From the NCBI RefSeq assembly GCF_000817735.3, contig NZ_JTJC03000001.1:505710-569709 (forward strand): DNA of 64,000 nucleotides. The letters run 5' to 3'. The notes under the pieces are model-generated. The model saw nothing but the letters and a program-made list of their open reading frames with translations, made no database searches and was not told where the DNA came from. The stretch comes from Scytonema millei VB511283. Lineage in GTDB: Bacteria; Cyanobacteriota; Cyanobacteriia; Cyanobacteriales; Chroococcidiopsidaceae. Shown piece after piece: positions 1 through 10,247 of this stretch (within the stretch, counting starts at the first letter, position 1; every line of letters begins with the position of its first letter). A program made the position numbers and the translations under genes.

Positions 1-1284
1 GAACGATTGGTACAAGAAGACTTGTATACTTCAATTCACGTCGAAAAGTATGAAATTGAGGCAAGACAAACCAAACTCGGACCCGAAGAAATTACCCGGG
101 AAATTCCTAACGTCGGGGAAGATGCCCTGCGACAGTTGGACGAACAGGGAATTATTCGCATTGGTGCGTGGGTAGAATCGGGCGACATCTTAGTTGGCAA
201 GGTCACGCCCAAAGGCGAATCCGATCAGCCGCCAGAAGAAAAGTTGCTCCGGGCAATTTTCGGTGAAAAGGCACGGGACGTGCGCGATAACTCCCTGCGC
301 GTACCCAACGGCGAAAAAGGGCGCGTGGTAGATGTGCGCGTATTTACCCGCGAACAGGGCGACGAATTACCCCCTGGCGCTAACATGGTCGTGCGCGTTT
401 ATGTCGCTCAAAAGCGCAAGATCCAAGTTGGGGACAAAATGGCAGGGCGACACGGCAACAAGGGGATTATTTCCCGCATTTTGCCCCTAGAAGATATGCC
501 CTACTTGCCCGATGGCAGACCTGTAGATATCGTATTGAACCCCTTGGGCGTACCCTCCCGGATGAACGTGGGACAAGTGTTTGAGTGCCTCTTGGGATGG
601 GCAGGGGCTAACTTGGGTTCGCGGTTTAAGCTGACTCCGTTCGATGAAATGTTTGGCGAAGAAGCTTCTCGCTCGATCGTCCACGGCAAATTGATGCAAG
701 CCAGAGAAGATACAGCTCAAGATTGGATGTACGACCCAGAGAATCCTGGGAAAATCCAAGTCTTCGACGGCAGAACTGGAGAACCCTTCGATCGCCCGAT
801 CACGATTGGCATGGCTTATATGCTGAAGCTGGTGCATTTGGTAGACGACAAGATTCACGCCCGCTCTACTGGTCCTTACTCCTTGGTGACGCAACAACCC
901 TTGGGTGGCAAAGCACAGCAAGGCGGTCAGCGATTTGGCGAAATGGAAGTGTGGGCGCTGGAAGCTTTCGGCGCTGCCTATACCCTGCAAGAACTACTAA
1001 CGGTGAAATCCGACGACATGCAAGGACGGAACGAAGCCTTAAACGCGATCGTCAAAGGCAAGGCTATCCCCCGACCTGGCACGCCCGAGTCTTTCAAGGT
1101 ATTGATGCGAGAGTTGCAGTCTTTGGGGCTAGATATTGCCGTGCATAAGGTAGAAACTCAAACTGACGGTAGTACCTCTGATGTCGAGGTGGATCTGATG
1201 GCAGACCCGGCTGGTCGTCGCACTCCTTCCCGTCCCACCTACGAATCCCTCAGTCGCGAATCGTTGGAAGAAGAAGAAATTTAG
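1..1284 (+). CDS. rpoB: RNA polymerase beta subunit, 3' part (partial)
   Basis: C-terminal part of the RNA polymerase beta subunit; the reading frame is open at the left edge, so the N-terminal half lies outside the window. Invariant beta motifs are present: [10 protein letters not shown] with [11 protein letters not shown] and [13 protein letters not shown] (catalytic-centre lysines and switch region), then [16 protein letters not shown] and [25 protein letters not shown], which dock onto beta-prime. It ends in an acidic ESLEEEEI tail. It begins the rpoB-rpoC1-rpoC2 operon, with rpoC1 starting 85 bp later. The rifampicin-binding region is not in the window. Confidence 0.98.
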   Translation, partial: ERLVQEDLYTSIHVEKYEIEARQTKLGPEEITREIPNVGEDALRQLDEQGIIRIGAWVESGDILVGKVTPKGESDQPPEEKLLRAIFGEKARDVRDNSLRVPNGEKGRVVDVRVFTREQGDELPPGANMVVRVYVAQKRKIQVGDKMAGRHGNKGIISRILPLEDMPYLPDGRPVDIVLNPLGVPSRMNVGQVFECLLGWAGANLGSRFKLTPFDEMFGEEASRSIVHGKLMQAREDTAQDWMYDPENPGKIQVFDGRTGEPFDRPITIGMAYMLKLVHLVDDKIHARSTGPYSLVTQQPLGGKAQQGGQRFGEMEVWALEAFGAAYTLQELLTVKSDDMQGRNEALNAIVKGKAIPRPGTPESFKVLMRELQSLGLDIAVHKVETQTDGSTSDVEVDLMADPAGRRTPSRPTYESLSRESLEEEEI

Positions 1285-1318
1285 TGGTGAGTGGTGAGTG
1301 ATGAGTGGTGTTCCTACT

Positions 1319-1360
1319 CTTTACTCCCTACTCCCTACTCCCTACTCCCTACTCCCTTAC
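1319..1360. repeat. CTCCCTA heptamer tandem repeat in the rpoB-rpoC1 gap
   Basis: About five consecutive copies of the heptamer ACTCCCT/CTCCCTA fill most of the short rpoB-rpoC1 intergenic space and end about 10 bp before the rpoC1 ATG. The same heptamer recurs near 28.1, 39.55 and 62.65 kb. It leaves little room for a conventional ribosome binding site. Confidence 0.85.
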
Positions 1361-1369
1361 CCCTCAAAT

Positions 1370-3247
1370 ATGAGACCAGGATTATCAAATCAGTTCGACT
1401 ACGTAAAAATTGCGATCGCCTCGCCCGACCGAATTCGGGTCTGGGGAGAAAGAACCTTGCCTAACGGTCAGTTGGTGGGTGAGGTGACAAAGCCAGAAAC
1501 AATTAACTATAGAACGCTCAAGCCAGAAATGGATGGGCTATTCTGCGAGCGGATCTTCGGTCCGGCGAAAGATTGGGAGTGTCACTGCGGTAAGTACAAG
1601 CGCGTCCGCCATCGGGGGATCGTTTGCGAGCGTTGCGGTGTAGAAGTCACCGAATCTCGCGTTCGCCGCCACCGGATGGGATTTATTAAACTCGCGGCTC
1701 CAGTTGCCCACGTTTGGTATCTCAAGGGCATTCCCAGTTACATTTCAATTTTGCTAGATATGCCCTTACGGGATGTCGAGCAAATCGTTTACTTTAACGC
1801 TTATGTCGTCCTCAAGCCAGGTAATGCTGAGACCCTAACTTATAAACAACTGCTCAGCGAAGACCAGTGGATTGAGATTGAAGACCAACTTTACAGCGAA
1901 GACTCTACCCTAGAAGGTATAGAAGTAGGGATTGGGGCTGAGGCATTAGCGAATTTGCTCTCGGATATCAAACTGGAACCAGAAGCAGAAACGCTGCGGC
2001 AAGAAATTGGTACGGCAAAAGGACAGAAACGGGCAAAACTAATCAAACGGCTGCGGGTGATTGACAACTTTATCGCCACTGGCTCGAAACCAGAGTGGAT
2101 GGTGATGAGTTACATTCCGGTAATTCCTCCCGACCTACGCCCGATGGTGCAGCTTGATGGCGGACGATTTGCTACGTCTGACTTAAACGACCTGTATCGT
2201 CGCGTGATCAACCGGAACAACCGTCTGGCGCGCTTGCAAGAGATTTTGGCTCCTGAAATCATCGTCCGTAACGAAAAGCGGATGCTGCAAGAAGCTGTCG
2301 ATGCTCTGATCGATAACGGTCGGCGGGGACGCACGGTGGTAGGCGCAAACAACCGTCCGTTGAAATCCTTGTCAGATATTATCGAAGGGAAACAAGGTCG
2401 CTTTCGGCAAAACTTGCTCGGAAAACGGGTGGACTATTCGGGACGCTCGGTGATTGTTGTCGGACCGAAACTCAAAATTCACCAGTGCGGTTTGCCACGG
2501 GAAATGGCGATCGAGCTGTTCCAGCCCTTCGTAATCCACCGTCTGATTCGCGGTGGAATTGTCAACAATATTAAAGCTGCGAAAAAATTAATTCAGCGCA
2601 ATGACCCTAGCGTGTGGGACGTTCTAGAAGAGGTGATTGAAGGACACCCAGTCCTGCTCAACCGCGCTCCAACACTCCACCGCTTGGGGATTCAATCTTT
2701 CGAGCCAATTTTGGTAGAAGGTCGTGCCATTCAGCTCCATCCTTTGGTCTGTCCGGCGTTCAACGCTGACTTTGATGGCGACCAGATGGCGGTTCACGTG
2801 CCTCTGTCCCTGGAATCGCAGTCAGAAGCAAGATTGTTGATGCTAGCTTCTAACAATATTCTGTCTCCAGCAACAGGTAGACCGATTATTACTCCCAGCC
2901 AAGATATGGTTTTGGGCTGTTATTACTTAACTGCCGAAAATCCCAACAACAATCGTGGTGCTGGCAGTCACTTTGCATCGCTCGATGACGCGATCGTAGC
3001 TTACGAGCAAGAGCGAGTAGACCTACACGCTAAAGTTTGGGTACGCTACGACGGCAAAGTAGAGACGGCGAAGCCAGACAGCGAGCCCTTAAAAGTAGAA
3101 CAGCAGGGCGATGGCACTGTAACTAAACACTTTCGCGAACGACGAGTCCGAGAGGATAGTAGCGGTAATTTGCTGTCGCAGTTCATCCTGACAACTCCTG
3201 GTCGGATTATTTACAACAAAGCAATTCAAGACTCGATTGTCAGCTAG
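1370..3247 (+). CDS. rpoC1: RNA polymerase gamma subunit (beta-prime N-terminal half)
   Basis: Cyanobacterial gamma subunit, the N-terminal half of beta-prime made as a separate 625-aa protein. The four-cysteine zinc site (C71, C73, C86, C89 in CHCG...CERCG) lies in the clamp. The catalytic loop [12 protein letters not shown] is near residue 465 and carries the three Mg-binding aspartates of the active site. The frame is open back to 1298, but those 24 residues are translated heptamer repeat. The ATG at 1370 gives [14 protein letters not shown], matching the usual RpoC1 N-terminus. The length is normal for the family. It is followed by rpoC2 after a 180-bp gap holding a fold-back repeat. Confidence 0.97.
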   Translation: MRPGLSNQFDYVKIAIASPDRIRVWGERTLPNGQLVGEVTKPETINYRTLKPEMDGLFCERIFGPAKDWECHCGKYKRVRHRGIVCERCGVEVTESRVRRHRMGFIKLAAPVAHVWYLKGIPSYISILLDMPLRDVEQIVYFNAYVVLKPGNAETLTYKQLLSEDQWIEIEDQLYSEDSTLEGIEVGIGAEALANLLSDIKLEPEAETLRQEIGTAKGQKRAKLIKRLRVIDNFIATGSKPEWMVMSYIPVIPPDLRPMVQLDGGRFATSDLNDLYRRVINRNNRLARLQEILAPEIIVRNEKRMLQEAVDALIDNGRRGRTVVGANNRPLKSLSDIIEGKQGRFRQNLLGKRVDYSGRSVIVVGPKLKIHQCGLPREMAIELFQPFVIHRLIRGGIVNNIKAAKKLIQRNDPSVWDVLEEVIEGHPVLLNRAPTLHRLGIQSFEPILVEGRAIQLHPLVCPAFNADFDGDQMAVHVPLSLESQSEARLLMLASNNILSPATGRPIITPSQDMVLGCYYLTAENPNNNRGAGSHFASLDDAIVAYEQERVDLHAKVWVRYDGKVETAKPDSEPLKVEQQGDGTVTKHFRERRVREDSSGNLLSQFILTTPGRIIYNKAIQDSIVS

Positions 3248-3304
3248 GGATTAGGGGCTGGGGACTAGGAAAAATGCAAAATTCGCAATTAACTCACTCC
3301 CCCT

Positions 3305-3371
3305 GTAAGGGCGGGTTTAACCGCAGAAGGATTTATTCCAGAACAGGTATCTTCAAAAAACCCGTCCCTAC
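3305..3371. repeat. Fold-back repeat (GGGCGGGTTT family) between rpoC1 and rpoC2
   Basis: About 14-bp arms, GTAAGGGCGGGTTT and its near complement AAACCCGTCCCTAC, enclose about 39 bp. Same family as the elements near 12.75, 15.06, 36.93 and 59.6 kb. Inside an operon it would form a hairpin in the transcript. No T-run follows, so it should not act as an intrinsic terminator. Confidence 0.85.
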
Positions 3372-3427
3372 GATTCCCCACTCATCACGCGCCACGCACT
3401 ACTCACTACTCATTACTTACTAAAAAC

Positions 3428-6400
3428 ATGGCAGACGGTAAGGAATTTATTTTTCGCAACCGCGTAGTTGGTAAAAGCCAGCTGAGAAATCTAATTGCTT
3501 GGTCGTTCACGACTTACGGCACTGCTCGCACGGCAGTTATGGCAGATAAGCTGAAAGATTTAGGATTTCGCTACGCGACGAAAGCAGGGATCTCAATTAG
3601 CGTTGACGATTTGATGGTTCCGCCTTCTAAGCGATCGCTCTTGGAAGCTGCCGAAGCCGAAATTAGAGCTACGGAAGCGCGTTACCAACGGGGAGAAATC
3701 ACTGAGGTCGAGCGTTTCCAAAAAGTGATCGACACTTGGAACAGTACTAGCGAAGCCCTCAAAGATGAAGTGATGAGTCACTTCGAGCGGACGAATCCGC
3801 TGAACTCGGTACACATGATGTCTATTTCTGGGGCGCGGGGTTCGATCGCCCAGGTGCGGCAGTTAGTCGGAATGCGTGGGTTGATGGCAGACCCTCAAGG
3901 GGAAATTATTGACTTGCCAATTAAAACGAATTTCCGCGAAGGGCTGACCGTTACCGAATACATTATCTCGTCCTACGGGGCAAGAAAAGGTCTGGTAGAT
4001 ACGGCGCTGCGCACGGCAGACTCCGGTTATTTAACACGACGCTTGGTAGACGTATCCCAAGACGTGATCGTGCGGGAATTTGACTGCGGTACGACCCGCG
4101 CCATTCCCGTGCGCCCGATGATGGATGGCGATCGCACTTTGATTCCGATCGGCAATCGCTTGCTAGGTCGAGTCGCGGCAGTTGACGTAATCCACCCAAA
4201 AACGAAAGAAGTTTTGGTGCAGAGAAACCAGCCCATTTATGATGAATTGGCGCAGGCAGTAGACAAAGCAGGCGTTGAAGAAGTGATGGTACGATCGCCC
4301 CTCACCTGCGAAGCAGCGCGATCGGTCTGCCAGCACTGTTATGGCTGGAGTTTGGCACACGCCAAGATGGTAGATTTGGGTGAAGCGGTGGGGATCATTG
4401 CCGCTCAAAGTATTGGCGAACCAGGCACGCAGCTAACCATGCGTACCTTCCACACGGGCGGCGTATTTACCGGAGAAGTGGCGCGACAAGCACGGGCAGA
4501 ACAAGACGGCACGATTCGGATGCCGCGCAATCTCCGCAATCGTCCGTTTAGAACCCGCCACGGGGAAGACGCGCTGATGGCGGAAAACAACGGAGCGCTG
4601 ACTTTGGAGCTTGCCAATGGTAGCAAAGTGACTATTCCCGTCAACCAAGGTTCGATCGTCTATGTCAATGACGGTCAGACAGTGACAACCGGGCAACTAA
4701 TCGCTGAAGTCCCCGTTGGCAACCGTACCACCAGAGTGAATACGGAAAAAGTTACGAAAGATGTAGCTTCGGACTTGGCAGGAGAAGTCAAATTTGCGGA
4801 TGTCGTCGCCGAGGAAAAGACCGACCGTCAAGGTAACACGACGACGACTGCATCTAGAGGCGGCTTGATCTGGATCTTGTCGGGAGAAGTTTACAACTTG
4901 CCCCCAGGTGCAGAACCAAGCGTTAACAACGGCGATCGCGTCGAAGCGAATAGCGTCTTGGCGCAGATGAAACTGACCAGCGTGCATGGGGGTGTCGTCC
5001 GCTTACCCCAAGCTGCTGATGGGGCGCGGCAGCGAGAAATTGAAATCATTACTGCCTCTGTGGTTCTCGATACGGCTACCGTGCGATCGGAAAGCTTCCA
5101 AGGTCGCGAGCATTACACGATCGAAACAAGTAACGGTCAACAATTTTCGCTCTTAGCGACTCCAGGCACAAAAGTGCAAAACGGTCAAGTTGTTGCAGAG
5201 CTAATTGACGATCGCTACCGCACTGCTACTGGTGGAATTGTGAAATTTGCTGGTGTAGAAATCGGGAAAAAAGGTAAGGCAAAGCAAGGTTACGAAGTCG
5301 TCAAGGGTGGAACCTTGTTGTGGATTCCTGAAGAATCTCACGAAGTCAATAAGGATATCTCCCTGCTGATCGTCGAGGACGGCACGTATGTCGAAGCGGG
5401 TACGGAAGTCGTGAAGGATATCTTCTGCCAGAATAGCGGCGTTGTCACCGTGACTCAGAAGAATGACATTTTGCGCGAACTGGTGGTGAAGCCAGGGGAA
5501 TTGCTGATGTTAGACGACCCAGAAGCAGCACTCGGCAGAGACGGAACTTTAGGTCAGCCTGGAGAAGAAATCGTCCCAGGACATACCCTATCCGAACTGC
5601 GTTATATCGAGTATGTCGAATCGCCCGAAGGTCCAGCCTTACTGCTACGTCCCGCGATCGAATATGCCGTACCAGATGTTCCACCCGTACCCAGCACGCA
5701 ATCCGTTAATCAATCGGGTCGCCGGATTGAGTTGAGATCGATGCAGCGTATTGCTTTTAAAGATTCCGAGCGGGTGAAGTCGATTGAAGGAGTAGAACTG
5801 CTGCGGACGCAATTGGTCTTGGAAATCGAGCAAGACACGAGCGGAGAACACGGTAGTTCGCCAATGGTGGCAGATATCGAATTGATTCCCGATGCAGAAG
5901 ATCCCGAACTCCAGCGCTTGCAGTTGGTAATTTTGGAGTCTTTAACAATCCGCCGCGACGTAGCCGCTGATGCTACCCAAGGCAGTACTTCGACCACATT
6001 ACTCGTAGAAGACGGGCAGAACATTCCTCCTGGTGCAGTCGTGGCACGGACGGCAATTCAGTGCAAAGAAGCCGGAGAAATTCGCGGTATTCGCGAAGGT
6101 GCAGAAGCCATTCGCCGCATACTGGTGTTGCGAGAAAGCGATCGCCTATCCATTCCAACCAAAGAACGTCCTCAAGTCAAAATTGGTGACTTGGTTGTAG
6201 CAGGTATGGAAATCGCTCCGGGAGCAGTTGTGGCTGAATCCGGGCAAGTACTGGAAATTAAGAAGGCAACGGGAGATAAAAAAGAGCAGGAACAACCAGG
6301 TGATGGAGCGTTGGTTAGCAACGCTTATGAAGTGGTTGTACGCACAGGTCGCCCTTATCGCGTCAGTAACGGTGCGGTATTGCAAGTCGAAGACGGCGAA

Positions 6401-7474
6401 CTGGTTCAACGGGGCGATAACTTAGTGTTACTGGTCTTTGAACGGGCAAAAACCGGAGACATCATTCAGGGTTTACCCAGAATTGAGGAACTACTGGAAG
6501 CACGCAAACCAAAAGAAGCGTGTATCCTTGCCCGTGCTGGCGGTACGGTGGAATACAATCGGATTGAGGATGAAACTGTTGCCATTAAGGTGATTGAAGA
6601 TTCTGGCAATCTTACCGAGTATCCAATTGGACCTGGGCAAAATGCCATTGTCTCTGATGGAGCGCACATAGAGTTAGGTACACCACTGACCGACGGTCCA
6701 GCAAATCCCCATGAAATTCTGGAGATTTTCTACAATCGCAATGCTGCCGAGGGTGTCTATGCTAGTGCGCTGGAAGCTTTACAGCGAGTCCAGACATTTC
6801 TAGTGAATGAAGTTCAGTCCGTCTACCAGTCTCAAGGCATTGATATTTCTGACAAGCACATCGAAGTGATCGTGCGTCAGATGACTTCCAAGGTGCGGAT
6901 CGACGATGGTGGCGACACGACCATGTTGCCAGGGGAGTTGATCGAACTGCGGCAAGTCGAGCAGGTCAACGAAGCGATGAGCATCACTGGTGGGGCGAAA
7001 GCACAGTATACGCCGATGCTCTTGGGTATTACCAAGGCATCGCTGAATACAGATAGCTTCATCTCAGCAGCTTCGTTCCAAGAAACGACGCGGGTACTGA
7101 CTGAAGCAGCGATCGAAGGTAAATCTGATTGGTTGCGGGGTCTGAAAGAAAACGTGATTATCGGACGCTTGATTCCAGCAGGAACTGGTTTTAACACCTA
7201 CGAAGAAGTCAGTACGACCAGTACTGACGATTTCGACACCATGTCAACTAGCGTCTTTGATGATGGTGACGATGCCATGGATGTCGTCCTCGACGATCGC
7301 ACGGCTCGCGCTTACAACCTAGAAGGCATGGGAGATAGCTTCGGTTTCGATCGCAACTCTGCCATCCTGGATGAAGATGACGATCTGATGATCGACGACT
7401 CTTCGGCTGGCGACATGGATGATGACGATGATGACGATGATGACGATGACGACTTCGACGACGACGATATCTAA
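3428..7474 (+). CDS. rpoC2: RNA polymerase beta-prime subunit (C-terminal half)
   Basis: 1348-aa C-terminal half of beta-prime, specific to cyanobacteria and plastids. A second zinc site is visible at C220, C294, C301 and C304 (DCGTTRAI ... [11 protein letters not shown]). The trigger-loop region [27 protein letters not shown] follows just after. The middle (about residues 370-1020) is the long beta-sandwich insertion of cyanobacterial RpoC2. The bridge and jaw return at [21 protein letters not shown]. The end is unusual: twelve consecutive Asp, Phe, four Asp, Ile, encoded by GAT/GAC trinucleotides. It ends the operon at a strong terminator. Confidence 0.97.
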   Translation: MADGKEFIFRNRVVGKSQLRNLIAWSFTTYGTARTAVMADKLKDLGFRYATKAGISISVDDLMVPPSKRSLLEAAEAEIRATEARYQRGEITEVERFQKVIDTWNSTSEALKDEVMSHFERTNPLNSVHMMSISGARGSIAQVRQLVGMRGLMADPQGEIIDLPIKTNFREGLTVTEYIISSYGARKGLVDTALRTADSGYLTRRLVDVSQDVIVREFDCGTTRAIPVRPMMDGDRTLIPIGNRLLGRVAAVDVIHPKTKEVLVQRNQPIYDELAQAVDKAGVEEVMVRSPLTCEAARSVCQHCYGWSLAHAKMVDLGEAVGIIAAQSIGEPGTQLTMRTFHTGGVFTGEVARQARAEQDGTIRMPRNLRNRPFRTRHGEDALMAENNGALTLELANGSKVTIPVNQGSIVYVNDGQTVTTGQLIAEVPVGNRTTRVNTEKVTKDVASDLAGEVKFADVVAEEKTDRQGNTTTTASRGGLIWILSGEVYNLPPGAEPSVNNGDRVEANSVLAQMKLTSVHGGVVRLPQAADGARQREIEIITASVVLDTATVRSESFQGREHYTIETSNGQQFSLLATPGTKVQNGQVVAELIDDRYRTATGGIVKFAGVEIGKKGKAKQGYEVVKGGTLLWIPEESHEVNKDISLLIVEDGTYVEAGTEVVKDIFCQNSGVVTVTQKNDILRELVVKPGELLMLDDPEAALGRDGTLGQPGEEIVPGHTLSELRYIEYVESPEGPALLLRPAIEYAVPDVPPVPSTQSVNQSGRRIELRSMQRIAFKDSERVKSIEGVELLRTQLVLEIEQDTSGEHGSSPMVADIELIPDAEDPELQRLQLVILESLTIRRDVAADATQGSTSTTLLVEDGQNIPPGAVVARTAIQCKEAGEIRGIREGAEAIRRILVLRESDRLSIPTKERPQVKIGDLVVAGMEIAPGAVVAESGQVLEIKKATGDKKEQEQPGDGALVSNAYEVVVRTGRPYRVSNGAVLQVEDGELVQRGDNLVLLVFERAKTGDIIQGLPRIEELLEARKPKEACILARAGGTVEYNRIEDETVAIKVIEDSGNLTEYPIGPGQNAIVSDGAHIELGTPLTDGPANPHEILEIFYNRNAAEGVYASALEALQRVQTFLVNEVQSVYQSQGIDISDKHIEVIVRQMTSKVRIDDGGDTTMLPGELIELRQVEQVNEAMSITGGAKAQYTPMLLGITKASLNTDSFISAASFQETTRVLTEAAIEGKSDWLRGLKENVIIGRLIPAGTGFNTYEEVSTTSTDDFDTMSTSVFDDGDDAMDVVLDDRTARAYNLEGMGDSFGFDRNSAILDEDDDLMIDDSSAGDMDDDDDDDDDDDDFDDDDI

Positions 7475-7483
7475 CTAAAAAAT

Positions 7484-7510
7484 AGGGTGGGCATTGCCCA
7501 CCCTTTCTGT
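7484..7510 (+). terminator. Bidirectional intrinsic terminator after rpoC2
   Basis: Perfect 9-bp stem AGGGTGGGC / GCCCACCCT with a 3-nt loop, followed by TTCTGTTTT on the plus strand and by ATTTTTTAG on the minus strand. It lies between rpoC2 (+) and the protease gene (-), which converge here, so it can end both transcripts. Confidence 0.85.
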
Positions 7511-7555
7511 TTTCTGCCAAGAGGCAAAATTTCGCCTCTCGATAAACAAAATCTC

Positions 7556-8746
7556 TTATTTGAGCGAAGCGCTTTGCAACTCGCCCGTGCGGACGGAAAG
7601 TTGTTGAGTTCGATCGCCCCGCCGGACTTTGACTTGAATCGCCTGCCCGACTTGAGTATCCTCAACTAAACTTTGTAGCTGTTCGGCTTTCGTAATCGTC
7701 TGCCCGTCTACTTGGACGATGACATCTCCCCGACGCAATCCAGCAGCAGCAGCAGGCGAGTTGGGTAAAACTCGCACTACCAATACGCCATTCACTTCGG
7801 GAATTTGAATCGTCGAATTAGGATCGCTGTTATTTTGTCTTGCCAACGAGGGGGTAAGGGTTTCCATTTGTACCCCAATATATGGGTGGGCAACTTTCTC
7901 ACCTCGAATTAACCGATCTTTAATCGCTTTAGCTTTGTCAATGGGAATTGCAAAACCAATTCCCATCCCGTCAGCGCGAATCGCCGTGTTGATGCCAATC
8001 ACTTCGCCGCGATCGTTCAATAGCGGACCTCCAGAATTACCAGGATTGATCGCCGCATCGGTTTGAATGAAATCTAGCCGCTTGTCGGGAATGCCAACTT
8101 GAGCGCTAGAACGCTTGAGAGTGCTGACAATACCAAGGGTGACGGTGTTATCTAATCCCAAAGGATTTCCCACGGCGATCGCCCAGTCTCCAACCTGGAC
8201 GCTAGAAGAGTCTCCCAAGGGTGCTACGGGCAAATTTTTGCCGTTGACTTTAATTGCTGCCAAATCGGTAACTTCATCTACACCTTGCACCTGACCTTCC
8301 AAAACACGCCCATCTTTTAAAGTTACCGTCACCTTATCGGCTTGAGCGACAACGTGGGCATTGGTTAAAATCTCGCCGCTAGAATCGACAATGAACCCAG
8401 AACCCAATCCTTGTAAACGTTCGGGTGGCAATTGTTGGGGAAAGTTTTCGCCAAAAAAACGGCGGAAAAATGGGTCGTCTGAAAAAGGATCGGGTAGGCG
8501 GCGCGTAATCGTGCGTTCTGTGTCGATGCGTACCACCGCTTGTCCGACGCGATTCACTGCGGCAGTCACAAAGCTGTTGGGCTGGATGGCAGCTTTTTGA
8601 GTTGGGGTTGGTGGTGTGGGAACTTGGGAAATCGTTGCTTGAGGGACTGGGTCTGCTTGTGACGGTAGTACCTGCAAACAACCGCTTAGAAATACACCTA
8701 TAACAATCGCCAACACATAAGAACTGAGTTGGCGCATATACTGCAT
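7556..8746 (-). CDS. htrA: HtrA/Deg-family serine protease, probable lipoprotein
   Basis: Trypsin-like serine protease with one PDZ domain (396 aa), of the kind that handles misfolded proteins in the periplasm or thylakoid lumen. The N-terminus has a hydrophobic segment ending in VFLSGC, a lipobox, so lipid anchoring is likely. The catalytic triad is H131 (TNAHVV), D161 (DLAAIKV) and S238 (GNSGGP). The PDZ domain covers the last 100 residues ([29 protein letters not shown]). An ATG 18 bp upstream is also in frame; I chose 8746 because AGGA sits a few bases before it. Cyanobacteria usually carry HtrA, HhoA and HhoB paralogues, and I cannot tell which one this is. Confidence 0.93.
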   Translation of the reverse strand: MQYMRQLSSYVLAIVIGVFLSGCLQVLPSQADPVPQATISQVPTPPTPTQKAAIQPNSFVTAAVNRVGQAVVRIDTERTITRRLPDPFSDDPFFRRFFGENFPQQLPPERLQGLGSGFIVDSSGEILTNAHVVAQADKVTVTLKDGRVLEGQVQGVDEVTDLAAIKVNGKNLPVAPLGDSSSVQVGDWAIAVGNPLGLDNTVTLGIVSTLKRSSAQVGIPDKRLDFIQTDAAINPGNSGGPLLNDRGEVIGINTAIRADGMGIGFAIPIDKAKAIKDRLIRGEKVAHPYIGVQMETLTPSLARQNNSDPNSTIQIPEVNGVLVVRVLPNSPAAAAGLRRGDVIVQVDGQTITKAEQLQSLVEDTQVGQAIQVKVRRGDRTQQLSVRTGELQSASLK

Positions 8747-8786
8747 AATTTTTCCTAATCGCATAGAATCAATCGAACTCAGTGAA

Positions 8787-8824
8787 CAGTTATCAGTTAT
8801 CAGTTATCAGTTATCAGTTATCAG
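8787..8824. repeat. CAGTTAT heptamer tandem repeat
   Basis: Five near-perfect consecutive copies of CAGTTAT, about 40 bp upstream of the protease start, in the divergent gap before the metal-sensor gene. Confidence 0.9.
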
Positions 8825-9012
8825 CAACTAACAACCGTCTTCACGGCGTGTAGCGGAGCGCGTTTACTGTCAACTGTCAACCAACAACTAATAACAACCC
8901 TTTTAGGGTGTCATATCTAATATTTTGGCAAAGCTTGCAGCAGATAGCGGAAACTGACTCAATTGCTCTAGGCTAGAATTTGAACTAACTTTATTAGCGG
9001 GTGCGATCGCGC

Positions 9013-9408
9013 ATGAACGGCACAGATAAACTGACAAAAAGCTCCTCGTCAATTGCTAAGACTGAAATACTCTCCCCATCTACTGACTTAGACCTCAGCC
9101 ACGGTCACGTTCACGAGCAGGGAGCGGCTCACGCTCACGTCCATAGTGAAGAATCTCTACGCGCCGTGATCAATCGGCTTTCTCGCATTGAAGGGCACAT
9201 TCGCGGGATTAAAACTATGGTGCAAGAAAACCGAGATTGTCCTGAAGTCTTGACGCAGATTGCAGCCGTGCGCGGAGCGCTCGATCGCGTGGCTCGAATG
9301 ATTTTAGACGAGCATCTGACTGAATGTATTGCTAGAGCTGCTCAAGTGGGAAATTTGGAAGACGAGATCGATGAATTGAAAAAAGCTCTGGATCGATTTT
9401 TGCATTAG
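9013..9408 (+). CDS. CsoR/RcnR-family metal sensor, InrS-like repressor
   Basis: 131-aa all-helical metal-sensing repressor (DUF156 family). The core INRLSRIEGHIRGIKTMVQENRDCPEVLTQIAAVRGAL is typical. Metal ligands C76, H101 and C105 fit the CsoR/InrS Cys-His-Cys pattern. The N-terminal extension carries two His clusters (HGHVH and HAHVH), as in the cyanobacterial nickel sensor InrS, so nickel is the best guess; copper or cobalt remain possible. The frame opens at a GTG inside a HIP1 site; the ATG at 9013 is preferred. An inverted repeat ACCCT-TTT-AGGGT at 8897-8909 could be part of an operator. No exporter gene lies next to it. Confidence 0.85.
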   Translation: MNGTDKLTKSSSSIAKTEILSPSTDLDLSHGHVHEQGAAHAHVHSEESLRAVINRLSRIEGHIRGIKTMVQENRDCPEVLTQIAAVRGALDRVARMILDEHLTECIARAAQVGNLEDEIDELKKALDRFLH

Positions 9409-9492
9409 TCCAGCATCGCAGAAACAAACTGCCAACAAATCACAGCGCTAAATGCTCGTAGATTTAGATTTTTTGACTTCTAACTTCTCGTA

Positions 9493-10227
9493 CTAAAACC
9501 GGACTTTATACAACTGAAATAACTCTCCTGCTTGCCGTGCCACAATTTTAGCGCCAGTAGCTTTTATCGTTTTTTCCCACTCAGATATAGGCTCCAGAAA
9601 CACTTCTGCACCCAGGTAGGTTTCTAAAACTGCCCAATCTTCTGCTAGGGGTGTTTCGGGGTTGAGGATGTCGAAGACAAAAAAACCATTCGGTTTCAGC
9701 ACTCGCTTGACTTCTGCCATGACAGTACTCCAGTACTCGCGGGGAAAATAGCAGCTAAATCCAGTGGCGATCGCTAAGTCAAATTGAGCTGGAGAGTAGT
9801 TTAACTGGTGGGCTGGTCTTAATTCAACACCTTTAAATAACTTTGAGTTCAACTGCGGACTGCGAGCATTCAAGGTATCCCGTGCTACTGTACTGACTTC
9901 TTGACCGTAAAAAAATGCTTGCCATTCCGTCCAAGGATAAATAAGAAAGCTAACACCGCAGCCAATATCTAGGCAAGTTTGGTTTTTCTGTGGTTGAGCC
10001 ATCTCCCAAAAAGGAGAAGCCAGTCTGCCAGCTAAGATACCAGTTTTCCACTCATGAAATATTGGCATTGCCTGCACTTCTGGCGGGAGTGCCAAATCTT
10101 GACCTTGATACTGTCGGTTAAACCGATATCCTACTTGCTTGACTGTTTCCTCCCAATTTTGCGATTGAAAGATGTTGCTGCCGTGAAAACTAGGCGAATT
10201 AGAATTACTACTGCTTTGTTTAGACAT
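9493..10227 (-). CDS. SAM-dependent class I methyltransferase
   Basis: 244-aa methyltransferase with motif I LDIGCGVSFLI (near residue 100 after an N-terminal extension), FDLAIATGFSCYFP (motif II region) and VKRVLKPNGFFVFDILNP (motif III region). This is the Methyltransf_11-type Rossmann fold; the substrate is unknown. The open frame reaches 10302, but the first 25 residues overlap the end of cobJ on the same strand. The ATG at 10227 (MSKQSSSN) leaves a 20-bp gap to cobJ and is preferred. Co-transcription with cobJ is likely, but nothing in the protein ties it to cobalamin synthesis. Confidence 0.85.
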   Translation of the reverse strand: MSKQSSSNSNSPSFHGSNIFQSQNWEETVKQVGYRFNRQYQGQDLALPPEVQAMPIFHEWKTGILAGRLASPFWEMAQPQKNQTCLDIGCGVSFLIYPWTEWQAFFYGQEVSTVARDTLNARSPQLNSKLFKGVELRPAHQLNYSPAQFDLAIATGFSCYFPREYWSTVMAEVKRVLKPNGFFVFDILNPETPLAEDWAVLETYLGAEVFLEPISEWEKTIKATGAKIVARQAGELFQLYKVRF

Positions 10228-10247
10228 GGTAGAAAGGTAACAGCCTG

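Noticed and set aside
1298-1369. 24-residue extension of RpoC1
   Set aside because: It is heptamer-repeat translation ([13 protein letters not shown]). The conserved RpoC1 N-terminus begins at 1370.
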